Notes: generated by a model from the letters alone, not told the origin. DNA of 64,000 nt from Coix lacryma-jobi var. lacryma-jobi (GCA_009763385.1 CM019823.1:88237104-88301103), one strand, 5' to 3'; counted from the first letter of the stretch, positions 31,571 through 43,300 are shown. Made by a program: numbers and translations.

Positions 31571-33102
31571 TGTTTGACACCAGATTTTCGCACACATAAG
31601 GGAATGACGAATGGGCCCGGCCAGCAGAGAAAAGGATTCGGCAAGCAATCGGGCGACTGTTTGGTCCTCAGAGTTTGATGATTACCTGTGCGGTCGGCTA
31701 TTTCACAAAGCGAGCGGCTTCATTCGGGAAACGCATGTTGCGAGTAAAGCCGGCTTGCACGAGAAGACATGTGACGATGAAAGACGCCAAATAATGTAGA
31801 AATAGGATTTATATCTTTCCGTGTTTTATTGTGTGTAGTCGTAATCGTCTAGGACTCATGCTTTGTCCAGGGTATAAATATAAGCCCTCGACCATTGTAA
31901 AAATTGTTCACAACCATATCAATACAAACCGGCCCCGTGCCACCTTTGAGTCCTTAGTCGTGTCATCGAGTTCTTTGAGAGGAATCATCGATCCGTCGAC
32001 CTCCGTAAGTACCGACAACCTTGTTATCATGTCTAGTATCATGCGGTGGATTTAAATATGATGCAAGTAGTCTCGTATGTTAAGCTTAGTATCGTGCGGC
32101 GAATTTAAGCTTATGACGGGAAGATTTTGCTTATGCCTTGTATCGTGCGGCGGATTAAGTCATGAGTAAAAATAGTATCGGCTTTATTAGATTTGGCAGA
32201 TCTAATAGATTCATTAAGTTATCATGTGTTACCTGTTTATTCATTTATTTCCTGTAACACTTTTGCCCAATCTAGATTGATCTTGTTCGGCCTTGTTGCA
32301 CAGTTTGATTGTGCTTTGCTACTCATAAGATTGTGATGGCGAATTAACTTTCCCTAGATTGCTACATGTTGTGGGTTTCATGCCTGTTGATCATGGTTGG
32401 GCTTTGATTAGAACTGGTTATCGTGCGGCAGATGCAGGTTTTAGATTAGTTTAATCATGCTTGCTTGTATGTTCCTTCTTCATGGACCCCAGTTCGGCTA
32501 GTCTGCCAATTCCGGTTAAGCTTACATGAGTAATGAGTTTATATAGATCTATTCAGATGTATGTATGCTTTTAGCTTCTTATAATTAGATCGTATCATGC
32601 GGTGGATTAATCTAATTATAAGGAGTGGTGTAGACTTGTAGCAAGTGGTATCATGCGGTGGATTAGCTTTGCTTGAGTTTATGCCCGACGGGTTATGAAG
32701 ACTAGACGTGTGGCAGACTAGTTGGATTGACCTATGCATGTGTTATTTGAATATACTTATATTTACAAGTTGCCCTTTTCTTCTTTTGTTACTTATGTGT
32801 TCGACATTCAATATGTTTACGTGCTTTCTCTTTACGCTTGCCGAATGACATTATAACCTGTTTCGAGAAATAGCTTCTATAGTTGTGTGCCGTCGTGATT
32901 GGCTTTCAAGGTCGTACATATGGAACTATCTGGTCTCACCCGGCATGTTCCAAAGGTATTCTCACACTTTTATCCCTTGTTGGTTTTCAGGTCAAACCAA
33001 CTGGCACGTCTCTGGATTCAACACACTCTGGGCACCCGATTGAAGCTAGCCTCGTTCAGCTTGCTGTGTGCCTGGCGCGAAGCGTCACGTTTTGCGCCAA
33101 CA
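31571..33102 (+). repeat. 5' LTR of the 31571-41012 gypsy element
   Basis: TATA box TATAAATA at 31873-31880. After it, at least six copies of a TATCRTGCGGYGGATT motif occur between about 32033 and 32665. Confidence 0.88.
31873..31880 (+). promoter_or_regulatory. TATA box of the 5' LTR
   Basis: TATAAATA within CAGGGTATAAATATAAGCCC; the same sequence is in the 3' LTR at 39780-39787. Confidence 0.78.
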
Positions 33103-33109
33103 CACTTTT

Positions 33110-33127
33110 TGGCACGCCTGGTGGGAC
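33110..33127 (+). other. Primer-binding site of the 31571-41012 element
   Basis: TGGCACGCCTGGTGGGAC, a few bases after the LTR end. The position and TGG start fit a primer site; I cannot name the tRNA with certainty. Confidence 0.65.
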
Positions 33128-33144
33128 CAACTCTCTGCTTCAAG

Positions 33145-35353
33145 ATGCCTAAGGTCAACGATGATCAGGTTATGGATGTGACCATGGATGAATTGCCGCC
33201 ATAATTAAAGAATTTAGTACAAGAGACTTGTGAAGAACTTCAGCGCAAGTGCCTGATGACTTTTTCGAAGAACAAGAGTGGCAAGGTCATCCAGAAGCAA
33301 CCGTTCCAAAGATTCATCCTCACCATCAACCTGATATCTCTAATGAAGAGGAGGCTATTCGGAAGATGACTGAAATAATGCATAAGGTTGTATCAGGAGC
33401 CGTGACCAATCATCAGTCGACTTTCTTGAACACTTTTTGTGCTATCATGGTCAATACTTTCGGTCCAGCCGTGGATAAATGCTTTGAAGAAGCTGTTGGT
33501 CCGATGCAGGGACCATTGTTGTTCCAAGTACCTCAACGCCGAAGGGTTGCCGAGAATAGTGGAGCTGGTACAAGCACAGGTGGGGTGGTTCCTCACAAGA
33601 CACAACAGCCTCCCACCACCTATGGCCAGCTCGCGTTCGGCACAATAGGGAATGTTCCACAGTCTGCTTTCAGAGTGTCTCCCACAACAAACAGGATACA
33701 AAGGAACATGTTTGGAGTTGGATATCAAGAGTTTGTTGATTATAACACAATTAATGCTCTTCCAAATCCAGGCTACAAGAGTTCAGTAGGACTACATCCT
33801 GGGGGGTAAGCACAAGCAGCTCCTGATTCGAGTGTCGACCTTATCATGCATAGGATGGCTGATATGATGCAAAATCAATTCGGCCTAAAACCTAAGAATC
33901 AAACCTACACATACAAGTCTCCTTACCCGGAGTGGTACAATCGAGTGGCACTTCTTTTGAGGGTGAAGTCTCCCACTGATCTTACTAAGTTTTCAGGCCA
34001 AGACGATACCAGTACTAGGGAGCATATCAGCCGTTATTTGATGCAGCTCGAAGAGGCATCGACAGATGAAGCTTGGAGGATTCGGTACTTCCCATTGTCA
34101 TTGACAGGACCAGCCTTCTCATGGTTCGCTTCTCTGCCAGCAAATTCTATCAATACATGGGCAGAACTGGAGTAGAAGTTCCATTCATATTTCTTTACGG
34201 GTACCAGTGAGAAGAAGTTGGTTGATCTCATGAGCTTGAGGATGAAACCTGGCGAGACACCACAAGAATATCTACGCAGATTCAGAGAGACCAAGAACCT
34301 TTGCTATTCTCTGAATTTGCGTGATGACCAATTGCCAGGGATAGCCATAGCTAGCATGTTGCTGAATATCAAAGAGAAATTATTTGGTATGGAATTCGAT
34401 GACCTCGGGCAGTTATCACAAAGGTTGGCAACGATGAGTAGTCAAGCCCAAGGATTCAGAAGGAATAATAAATTCCAAAAGGGGGATGTGGCTGCTGAAA
34501 TGTATCAGGCTTTCTTAGAGGAAGCAAATGAGTATGATGATGAAGATGAAGTAGCTGCAGCCGACATAGTCTGGGCTAAGGAGCCGACTCAAGTCAACCA
34601 GCGATGGCTGATGAGACAACAAAAGGTACTTATGACTTTGATGTTTCCAAGTCAGATAAATTATTTGAGTACTTGTTGAAGGAAGGATGTATCAAGTTGC
34701 CGGAAGGTCATCCTATGCTACACCCTGAAGGGGTCAAGGACAAGAAGTATTGTGGTTTCCATAATACTAAATCCCACTCTATAAATAATTGCCAAGTGTT
34801 CAGAGTGCAGATTCAGAAAGCTATCCAGGACGGACACCTGAGGTTCGATGGAAAGATGAAAGTAGATGGTAGTCCCTTTGGGCAGAATACTATGTCCTTC
34901 TCTGTTAATATGGTCAATGCAGCTGATCCCAGGGGTAAGAGCAAAATGAAGGTGTTAACCTCTGATAGAGCGAGGGAAGCTGGTGCTGTTGACCCTGATC
35001 GGCAGATTACAAATAAAGAGCTTTAGCAAAGGGTTCGGTTCCAAAATAGCCGAACTGAGATAGGAGAAACTTCCAGACCCAAGGTCACGACGCGTATTCT
35101 GTTGAACAAATGGCGTCGGGAACAGGAACGATACCAGAAGCAGAGATTTTATAAAGAACAGAAATTCCTGAAAAAACAGAGAAGGTACGAAGAGGAGATG
35201 TACCAAGAAGAACGAGAAGATATGAGGGAGCAAGAACAGTCTCATTGGGAATGCTCGTTCTTCCAGTATTGTTGGAACGAAGGCTTGAAGCTGCCTGTTA
35301 AGAACAACTGCCCTAAGTGCAGTGATCAGTACTCCGAGTATAGGCAGTCTTGA
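33145..35353 (+). pseudogene. Ty3/gypsy gag, Tat/Ogre-like, with several breaks
   Basis: ATG at 33145 (MPKVNDDQVMDVTMDELPP), then TAA at 33202. The N-terminal region resumes in another frame (33249-33809). The capsid domain is at 33846-34679: KSPYPEWYNRVALL, FPLSLTGPAFSWFASLP, LMSLRMKPGETPQEYLRRFR, with a TAG at about 34173-34175. After a frameshift at about 34604 come the zinc-finger-like KYCGFHNTKSHSINNC and a very charged Arg/Glu-rich helix (35102-35260), then HWECSFFQYCWNEGLKLP with two CxxC/CxxxC pairs. Stops are at 35024 and 35351. The order fits gag of polymerase-containing Tat elements in grasses. Confidence 0.82.
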
Positions 35354-35840
35354 CTCAACCGCCATTCTGTCCATGAAAGGCTTGGGGCACGAATCCTTGA
35401 GGACGATCGGCGCTTAAAAATAAATAATTTCGAGAATCGGCAGGGAAAGGATTTGTCGATCGAAGTTGGGCTCACACTGAAGAAGAAGAGTACCGTGAGT
35501 ATGTCTGGCAAAAAGGACAATGGCGTCTACCGAGATTGAGGAAAAGCCAGAAGAGGAGAGTGCAACGCCTTACGAATAGAGAGTTGGCGCAAGTGGGCAC
35601 CAAGGTGAAGCAAGTTTGGCATCCTAAAGAAAAGCCGAATGAAGGTAATCGTTCGGTTGATACATACATGGCATTCTTTCTCCCATCAGAGTTTGTAGCC
35701 CCCGAGAATCAAGATGTCCGAGACGAAGTGTATTCAGATTTCGATGAAAGTGAATTTCAGGACTTGTTGGCTCATCTCGTCTTGGCTCAGCGGCAGTATT
35801 TGATAAACCAATTAAGCACCGACACTCGAAGCCATTATAT

Positions 35841-36355
35841 ATGAGAGGGTATGTCAATGGCAAGCCATTAACCAAGATGTTCATCTATGGAGGAGCTGCT
35901 ATAAATATCATGCCATATACCACCTTCAGAAAACTTGGGATGACAAGTGAAGATCTGTTGAAGACCGACATGTTGTTGAGGGACTTTGCTGGCAATTCTT
36001 CTGATACACGAGGAGCAGTCCATGTTGAGTTGACGATCGGGTCTAAGACCTTGATCACTACCGTCTTCGTCATTGATGGCAAGGGGCATACAGTTTCTTA
36101 TTAGGAAGAGATTGGATACATGCAAACTGCTATGTGCCGTCAACCATGCACCAATTTCTCATCCAGTGGATTGGAGATGACATCGAAATCGTCCATGCTG
36201 ATGATTCGATGAGTGTTGCTAATGCGGAGCCCATCTACTGGGAATATGAGGGTGTCGAGTGTTTCTCCGGAAGAGCTTGGGAAGCAGGGACTGTGAACGT
36301 TTTCGACGAGGACCAACAGCCGATTCAAACAATCGGCTCTCAGAGCAATTTTTGA
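35841..36355 (+). pseudogene. Gypsy aspartic protease with altered active site
   Basis: Frame 35841-36104 shows VNGKPLTKMFIYGGAAINIMPY. Family members have DGG here; this copy has YGG, so the catalytic Asp is missing (codon about 35886-35888). A one-base shift at about 36100 is needed to reach LLGRDWIHANCYVPSTMHQ and the following QWIGDDIEIVHADDS segment (36134-36355). No RT follows. Confidence 0.8.
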
Positions 36356-37199
36356 ATTCAACTGGTGGTAGTGGAGAAGAATTGAGACCAAGTTTCATAT
36401 CGGCTGACAAGGAATAAAGTGTTAATATTGAGGCCGAAGTAGGATCAATATGTACAAGTTTGGGTCTCGAGTGTATTTTAAAGTTGATGAACCTTTAAAG
36501 GATTCTATTTATTTCTCCATTGCCAGAGCTCAAGAAGGATTAGAAGGGATTTGTACAAGGTGACGTACAATAGAAGCTTTTGGTGAAATTGAAGATATAT
36601 GAAGGCACTTCCACAACTTGGTGAATATTTTGAGTTGTACGTGGCGGCCGATAGCCTTACAATAGGATTGACCCTTATTTTAAGAGTTTAAAGAAAAGGG
36701 TGAGTAGCAGCTAGTTTTAGCCAAAAATGTTAAACCCAGAGGAGTATTCGTCTGTAAAGAAATTTTGTTCATGTATGCATCACTCGTGAACTAAGCTTCG
36801 GCACTATTTGTTAAAAGCCGAATGCGTGGAAATTGTATGCAAAACGGATTCAAGAATATTTATATATATAGCCGATGTAAAAGCATCGCCTTTAGCAAAA
36901 AAATGTTCCAAGAATTTAAGTTATAGCCGATGTTATTTATATCGCCTTTAGTACAAGGATATTTATGACCCTGGTAACCCTAGCGTTTTCAAAGTTAGCA
37001 CGTTTATCGGGAGAAGAGAAAAGTGAAGCACAGTAAATAAGATGTCGGGTGATATGATGTCAGAGTCAAGAGTGAGATCTAGTCGGCAAAAATGACGTCA
37101 TACATTCGGCAAACGTTCCCCTAGAAAAATGTTGCAATCAGGGAAGGTCACTAAGGACTCCGGAGATGCAAATAAACATTACTCAGAGGAGAGCAAGCT
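36356..37199 (+). other. Non-coding remnant between protease and antisense genes
   Basis: Many stops in every frame. Two similar blocks, TAGCCGATGTAAAAGCATCGCCTTTAG-like at about 36870-36895 and 36925-36955, repeat with GCCGATG and ATCGCCTTTAG in common. A possible pol remnant could not be confirmed. Confidence 0.45.
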
Positions 37200-37915
37200 T
37201 TATTTATTCAATTACAAAATCTGTCCTAAGTACAAACTGCTCTTGAAATGACTTGTTCAGAACAGACTAAGGATCGGCAGTTTTAGCGAAAGACGGTGGC
37301 ATGATCATCGAGAACTTCGAAATCTTCAAAGTCATCCAGAAGTATGTCTGCGAGGCCGACTAGTAGGAAGGGATAGTTCTCTTTGGACCAAGAACTCATC
37401 ACCACTAGCCTAAGGGAGGCCCCGGTGTGCACACCTTGGATGAAGGCCTGATCTGTACAGCTATCTACGGCATACACGCCTTGGACGATGGCCTGATCTA
37501 TGCATCAAGACGTATGCCTTCGATGACGGCCTGATCAATGAGACCATCCGTAACATCAAGGCTAGGCTCAGCTATGTTCCCAGGGGCATCCATTTTGTCA
37601 GAACTCTGTCTGCTGCTAGTTTCAGATAGACATTCTCTGCAGAAAGAAATGGCAAAAGGGGAAGGTATGTCCATTCAGCTTCCTCAACGCTGTACTTCTT
37701 GGATAAGTCTTTTGGGGAAAGAACTCGAGCTTGGTTGAAGAAAAGCCTCACTCTAGAAGGGGAAAGAAGCAGTAAGTCAGGAATGCGTAAACAAGAAGAG
37801 CTACTGCAAGGGGGCAGAAAGTAATTTTTTACCCATAACGCTGGTGAATCGATGCTCTGCTACCCCCTGTTTCACCTCTAAGGAAACGTTTGCTGTGATC
37901 ACTGTCGCTGGCCAT
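37200..37915 (-). pseudogene. Antisense gene B inside the gypsy element
   Basis: Minus strand. A TATA box (38028-38035) stands about 115 bases before the ATG at 37913-37915. Exon 1 starts MASDSDHSKRFLRGETGGSR and runs to a donor-like GGGTAAAA near 37834; CCCCCTTGCAG is a possible acceptor about 30 bases on. That distance is too short for a normal plant intron, so the true structure is uncertain. The last part (37283-37477) ends in an acidic DDFEDFEVLDDHATVF. AATAAATAAA, a possible polyadenylation signal, is at about 37198-37210. Product unknown. Confidence 0.45.
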
Positions 37916-38027
37916 TGGTGGAAATTTTAGGCGAAGGAGGTTTTCTCTCTGGTTTGAGCCAAGAGCCCAGGAGTGGGGATTTTGCAAATCAGGTTTGAGG
38001 TTGGAAATGGTGGCTTGACCGAGGTCA

Positions 38028-38035
38028 TATTTATA
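38028..38035 (-). promoter_or_regulatory. TATA box for antisense gene B
   Basis: TATAAATA on the minus strand, in CTCTATAAATATGACC. It points away from the host element's own transcription. Confidence 0.55.
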
Positions 38036-38558
38036 GAGCTATGATTTGCACATTGGACAACCAAGCGTCAAGTTAAGGTTTTTTCACGGCTTATGGGCCG
38101 TTGTTGGGCCAAGCCAAATCTTTGCTGACTTGAAGGGCTCGAGATTCCGCAGTCTAAGAGGCTGATAGGTTTCGGCTGAAAGGTGGTTACTATGTGAGGT
38201 GTTCAGTTTCGGTTGATTATTCGAAAGTCTCAAATCGCCAGTTGACGCTGAAGACAGGGAAGTTGAAGAAGTACTATTCTGATGCCGTCATGGACCAGAA
38301 AACTGAGAAAATAACTAAGAGGACTCCGGGTCTGGGATAAATCAATTACAATAATTGCTTACGAAGCAAAGATGATTGAGCATAACTATCAGCAATAGCC
38401 GATGCGATGTGCGTCGCCGCTAAAATAAAAGAGGATCGATGGCTGATACACGGAACGGAACACACATTGATCACGAAGGATCAATCACAGATTAATTTCA
38501 GAAGGACGAATAAAGAAACTTCTTATTTATAGAGGAGAAAACAAGTTACATTGGAAAA

Positions 38559-39219
38559 TTAGTTCGTCCATTCTATTCTATTCCTAATCGTGAGATCAAA
38601 GTCAAAGGAATCGACTAGATCCGTTCCAGCTTCTTTCATGTCATCGACAGAGCGTGCCACCCTGAATTCTAACCCTCGCTCACAAGCATCGAAATTGCGG
38701 TAGTCAGCACCGGAGTGGATCCGAACAGCGTTGAAGGCAAGCGCTGCACCGTAGCCCATACCAGCTCTGGAGATGTCGGGGAGAACTCAGTTGACCTCAT
38801 TCACCCGCCTCAGAGCTGTCGTGCCTGGTACATTGGCTGTGACAGCAAGATCGGCAATAGCGGCTTCGAGGGAATGAAAGCTTAGCCTCTAGAGCTAAGA
38901 GAAGGAGGGATCAGTAAGACACGAAAACAGAATAGAGAAAGAACAGCGAAAGGATGCTTACCGACGGCCTGTTCCCGAGCGGCATAACGCTCTCGAGAGA
39001 TTCGGATAATTTCCCAATCCTTCTTTTCTAGATCAAATTGAAGGTCTATGACCTTCTGAGTCAGAACCTCGGGGAGATCATCATCAATCCTCCTAAACAA
39101 GAGCAAAATTTAAGAACAACTGCTTCATCTTCAGACGAAAAAACAATGAAGAACAACCTCTTCCTAGTGGTACTGGAAGCCCCGAGCTCAATACTATGGC
39201 GGCTTGCTTCAGAAGACAT
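38559..39219 (-). pseudogene. Antisense gene A inside the gypsy element, probably spliced
   Basis: Minus strand. ATG at 39217-39219 starts MSSEASRHSIELGASSTTRK. A TTGTTTAG acceptor near 39095 is followed by RIDDDLPEVLTQKVIDLQFD and a charged helix to EQAVG, which ends at a canonical donor GTCGGTAAGC near 38965. After an intron of about 80 bases the frame resumes as FHSLEAAIADLAVTANVPG, meets a TGA near 38793, then MGYGAALAFNAVRIHSGADY to TAA at 38559-38561. Extra antisense frames after pol or gag are known from Tat-lineage elements such as maize Grande; whether this is the same family is not shown. Function unknown. Confidence 0.5.
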
Positions 39220-39475
39220 CTTCTATTTGGATTGAAAGATGATAGGAGAGAAGAGGGTTTTCTGGTTTTGAGATTGAAGCAGGGGAGTTCAGGATGCACG
39301 AGCCGAAATAGAGTAAAAGGGGGCTTTAAAAGATCCCAAGGAGTGCATCGGGAGACGAATCGGCAAGTACGGTAATTATGGCGTGTGAAGGCGGATGCTT
39401 CCGGGGGTTCCACGTCGGTGTGAAAAAGAAAAGGGAATTTTGGAATAAACATTTATCCCAAAATTAGGGGGCATG

Positions 39476-41012
39476 TGTTGACACCAGATTTTCACACACA
39501 TAAGGGAATGACGAATGGGCCCGGCCAGCAGAGAGAAAAGGATTCGGCAAGTAATCGGGCGACTGTTTGGTCCTCAGAGTTTCTGTGATTACCTGTGTGG
39601 TCGGCTATTTCACAACGCGAGCGACTTCTTCTCGGGAAACACATGTTGCGAGTAAAGCCGGCTTGCACAAGAAGACACATGACGATGAAAGATGCCAAAT
39701 AATGTAGAAATAGGATTTATATCTTTCCGTGTTTTATTATGTAAGTCGTAATCGTCTAGGACTCATGCTTTGTCCAGGGTATAAATATAAGCCCTCGACC
39801 ATTGTCAAAATTGTTCACAACCATATCAATACAAACCGGCCCGTGCCACCTTCGAGTCCTTAGTCGTGTCGTCGAGTTCTTTGAGAGGAATCATCGATCC
39901 GTCGACCTCCATAAGTGCCGGCAACCTTGTTATCATGTCTAGTATCATGTGGTGGATTTAGATATGATGCAAGTAGTCTCGTATGTTAAGCTTAGTATCG
40001 TGCGACGGATTTAAGCTTATGACGGGAAGTTTTTACTTATGCCTTGTATCGTGCGGCGGATTAAGTCATGAGTAAAAATAGTTATCGGCTCTATTAGATT
40101 TGGCAGATCTAATAGATTTATTAAGTTATCATGTGTTACATGTTTTATTCATTTATTTCTTGTAACACTTTTTGCCCAATCTAGATTGATCTTTGTTCGG
40201 CCTTGTTGCACAAGTTTGATTGTGCTTTGCTATTCATAAGATTGTGATGGTCGAATTAACTTTCAATCTAGATTGCTACATGTTGTGGGTTCATGCCTCT
40301 TGATCATGGTTGGGCATTGATAGAACTGGGTATCGTGCGGCGGATGCAGGTTTTAGATTAGTTTAATCATGCTTGCTTGTATGTTCCTTCTTCATGGACC
40401 CAGTTCGGCTAGTCTGCCAATTCTGGTTAAGCTTACACGAGTAATGAGTCTATATAGATCTATTCAGATGTATGTATGCTTTTAGCTTCTTATAATTAGA
40501 TCGTATCATGCGGTGGATTAATCTAATTATAAGGAGTGTTGTAGACTTGTAGCAAGTGGTATCATGCGGTGGATTAGCTTTGCTTGAGTTTATGCCCGAC
40601 GGGTTTATGAAGACTAGACGTGCGGCAGAGTAGTGGATTGGCCTATGCATGTGTTATTTGAATAGACTTATATTACAAGTTGCCCTTTTCTTCTTTTGTT
40701 ACATATGTGTTTGGCATTCAATATGTTTACGTGCTTTCTCTTTATGCTTGCCTAATGACATTATAAACCTGTTTCGACAAATAGGTTCTATAGTGTGTGC
40801 CGTCGTGATTGGCTTTCAAGGCCGTACATATGGAACTGCCTCGTCTCACCCGGCATGTTTCAAAGGTATTCTCACACTTTTATCCCTTGTTGGTTTTCAG
40901 GTCAAACCGACTGGCACGTCTTCGGATTCAACACACTCCGGGCACTCAATTGAAGCTAGCCTCGTTCGGCTTGCTGTGTGTCTGGCGCGAGGCGTCACGT
41001 TTTGCGCCAACA
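39476..41012 (+). repeat. 3' LTR of the 31571-41012 gypsy element
   Basis: 1537 bp, preceded directly by the polypurine tract. Same TATA box (39780-39787) and the same dispersed GTATCRTGCGGYGGATT motifs as the 5' LTR. Confidence 0.9.
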
Positions 41013-41108
41013 CTAAGCACTATGCATATGAAGGCACTAATATGGTGTAGCAACACCCTTGGTATGTTTCCTCACTCCTCCACACCTCATTTGGCCGGTT
41101 AGAGGTGG

Positions 41109-41116
41109 TATATATA
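41109..41116 (-). promoter_or_regulatory. TATA box of the 29120-41825 LTR
   Basis: TATATATA; element sense GGGGGCCTATATATACCACC. The GCATCGGACGCT motifs lie to its right (41168-41365), that is upstream in element sense; in the other Copia LTRs the arrays lie downstream of TATA. Confidence 0.55.
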
Positions 41117-41989
41117 GGCCCCCAATCAAATAGAGCCGTTGGGGGGGTTGAAAACAGCTTTCTGTAGAGCATCGGACGCGTCCTATGCTCATATGATGAG
41201 TATCCGTTGGAAAACTAGCCGTGAGACCTATTTTTCGGGGGCATCGGACGCTACAGTAAGGCATCAGATGCTGACATCGGACCCTACCATAATACTGTCA
41301 TTCTAGGCTGATTTTGGAGGGCATCGGACGCTACATTGATCGCGCGTCCGTTGCTTTGCATCGGAGCGTTCGTTCCTCCATTTCCAGTGAGACAAACTTT
41401 CGTATTTTGGCATAACTTTTAGCTCCGAACTCCAATTTCGATGATCTTGGACTTTTTGGAAAGCTAATGAAATGCTATAAAACTTTATGCTAGTGCCATG
41501 TTAGTTTGAGAAATTCCAAAATCATGAGACAGTTCCAATTCAATCAGCTCTTGTCTCGGCTTGAGCGACTCAACTTTGTTTGCGTCCGGGCCTCTGTTTC
41601 TTGTGTCTTGGACTTTGCTTGATCTTTGTAAGCCTCCAATACATATTGTAGGGCCTTGCTTGAGGTGTTGATTATTTGATCACCATATTGCCTTCATCCA
41701 AGTCACATGTGCATCCTATTAGACTACAAAATAAACACTTACAAACACATTAGTCCAATTTGCTTATGTTAATCATCAAACCCCAGAATCTAAAGTTAAA
41801 TGGGTAGAGATCCATTTTCCTTACAATCTCCCCCTTTTTGGTAATTGATGACAACATGACCAAAGAAAGCAAATAATAGATACATAAATTAAAATGCAAT
41901 CTACTTGCTAGGACGATGCAATGCAAAGATAAGATCATATGATGCTAAAAGATACCAAAAAGAAAAGACTTCTATAACTTATCTTGCCC

Positions 41990-43014
41990 TTGCTATAGAG
42001 TCCATTTGTGGCATTGTGGATTTATGTCTAGCCTAACTCCATAATCCACTTTCTCCCTCTAGGACCATTCCCAAAATAGGAAACTACCCACAAACTGGTT
42101 GGGCAGTGCATACTAGGCATGTCTGGTAGGCAACCCGGACATGTCCGGTATTGAGACTTTGGAGTTTTGAGCTGTAATTTTTGGGAGACCTTTCTGAGGG
42201 TGTCTAGTACATGTGGTTCAAATTTCACAATTTTTGGACATCGTTTGTTACTGCTTTTGGTTTTTCTCCCAAGATTGGTCGCTGCAGTTTTACAAACGCT
42301 CTGAGGCTCATTTGTGCTCCAGTAGTGTCCCGCTGTGCTTCTTGGAAGCATCCACCCTACATCTAGGGTCATGGACACTACCAAGTCCTTGTCTTGCTTT
42401 TGGGGTGACTCTCTGGGACAAGGGCCATCGATTTCTCGAGAAGAAATTTGAGGCTCCCATTCACCCCCCTCTGGTCGCCAACTCGGTCCTTCAGCATCGA
42501 ACGCTGGCTATAGGAGCATCAGATGCTGAGTTCATAGCATCGGATGCTCCTGTGCCATGTGTCCAAGAATTGGCTTTTTGAGTGACCATCGGACGTTGGG
42601 CATCGGACGCTCCATTGTATATCGGACGCTCCGATGCCAGCACATTGGACGCTACGCTAACGCTGTAGCAGCGTCCGGTGTCGGAACAGTAAGGTTCCAG
42701 AACCGCCCATTTTGCATCGGACGCGTCCGGCACTTGGCCACCAGCGTTTGATGTAGTGAGTTTTTCACTGTTTCATCTGTCGTTCGTTCGTCTGACTTTG
42801 GATTTAGTTTCCGGCTTTTGCGTTGGGTTCCTAGGTTTGTGTAGAGTCCCGTTGTGCTTCTTGGAAGCATCCACCCTACATCTAGGGTCGTGGACACTAC
42901 CGTGTTCTCGTCTTGCTGTTGGGGTGATTTTTTGGGACAAGGGCCATCTATTTCTCGAGAAGAAATTTGAGGCTCCCATTCACTCCCCCTCTGGTCGCCA
43001 ATTCGGTCCTTCAT
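41990..43014 (+). repeat. Two head-to-tail Copia LTR 3' ends
   Basis: The block from TTCTTGGAAGCATCCACCC to CCCCTCTGGTCGCCAA and TCGGTCCTTCA occurs twice, ending at 42494 and 43014. Between them lies a 240-base array of CATCGGACGC motifs (42496-42735). Upstream of the first, at about 42134, is the exact palindrome CCGGACATGTCCGG. No LTR 5' end was found. The second copy ends inside the protease of an Athila-like element. Confidence 0.7.
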
Positions 43015-43016
43015 TC

Positions 43017-43300
43017 TTGAAACTGAACCTCTCTTTCCTATTGTTGATCACGAAGTAGATCTTGGCACTTTCGGTGTAGATGATGGATTTAGTTGTACTT
43101 AAGAATGGTCTTCCCAAAATGATGGGTGCTCTTCATCTCCTCTTGTTTCCACAATCACGAAATCTACTAGGACATATGAGTGTCCAACTTGTACTTGAAC
43201 ATCTTCAAGGATTCCCTTGGGGTAGCAAAGTGTCTGATCTGCAAGCTGCAAACACATGGTTGTGTACAACAATTGTTGACCATGGATTTTCTAGCAGAAG
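43017..43300 (-). pseudogene. Athila-like gypsy protease fragment
   Basis: Minus-strand segments ILEDVQVQVGHSYVLVDFV-like and then, after a frame change, PIILGRPFLSTTKSIIYTE are the end of a gypsy aspartic protease of the Athila type. The downstream pol is missing because a plus-oriented Copia LTR end abuts it at 43014. Confidence 0.75.

Larger units (their letters stand above)
31571..41012 (+). mobile_element. Tat/Ogre-like gypsy element, 9.4 kb, both LTRs present, no polymerase
   Basis: LTRs are 31571-33102 and 39476-41012 (TGTTGACACC...GCCAACA; the left one has an extra T). A primer site starts at 33110 (TGGCACGCCTGGTGGGAC) and a polypurine tract AAATTAGGGGGCAT lies at 39461-39474. CTAA is repeated at both flanks, or ACTAA if the last LTR base is shared. 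By eye the LTRs differ at about one base in 15-20, so the insertion is not recent. Gag and protease remnants are present, but there is no RT, RNase H or integrase in 36400-39460. It would need help in trans. Confidence 0.88.
29120..41825 (-). repeat. SIRE-like Copia 3' LTR split by two gypsy insertions
   Basis: Real LTR segments are 29120-29356, 31091-31570 and 41013-41825, about 1.5 kb in total. The left edge is TGAAAGGACCATGACGCC with GGGGTGAATTAGGC. In element sense it starts TGTAAGGAAAATGG at 41825, next to a polypurine tract AAAAAGGGGGAGAT (41826-41838). Non-coding internal sequence follows to about 41990. It differs from the eight other Copia LTRs but also carries GCATCGGACGCT motifs (41168-41365). 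Confidence 0.75.

Noticed and set aside
33249..33809. A possible separate host gene
   Set aside because: It is in frame order with the gypsy capsid downstream and inside intact LTR boundaries; treated as gag N-terminus.
38521..38530. TATA-like TATAAATAAG on the minus strand
   Set aside because: It lies just after the end of antisense gene A and could equally be its polyadenylation signal; no coding start follows.
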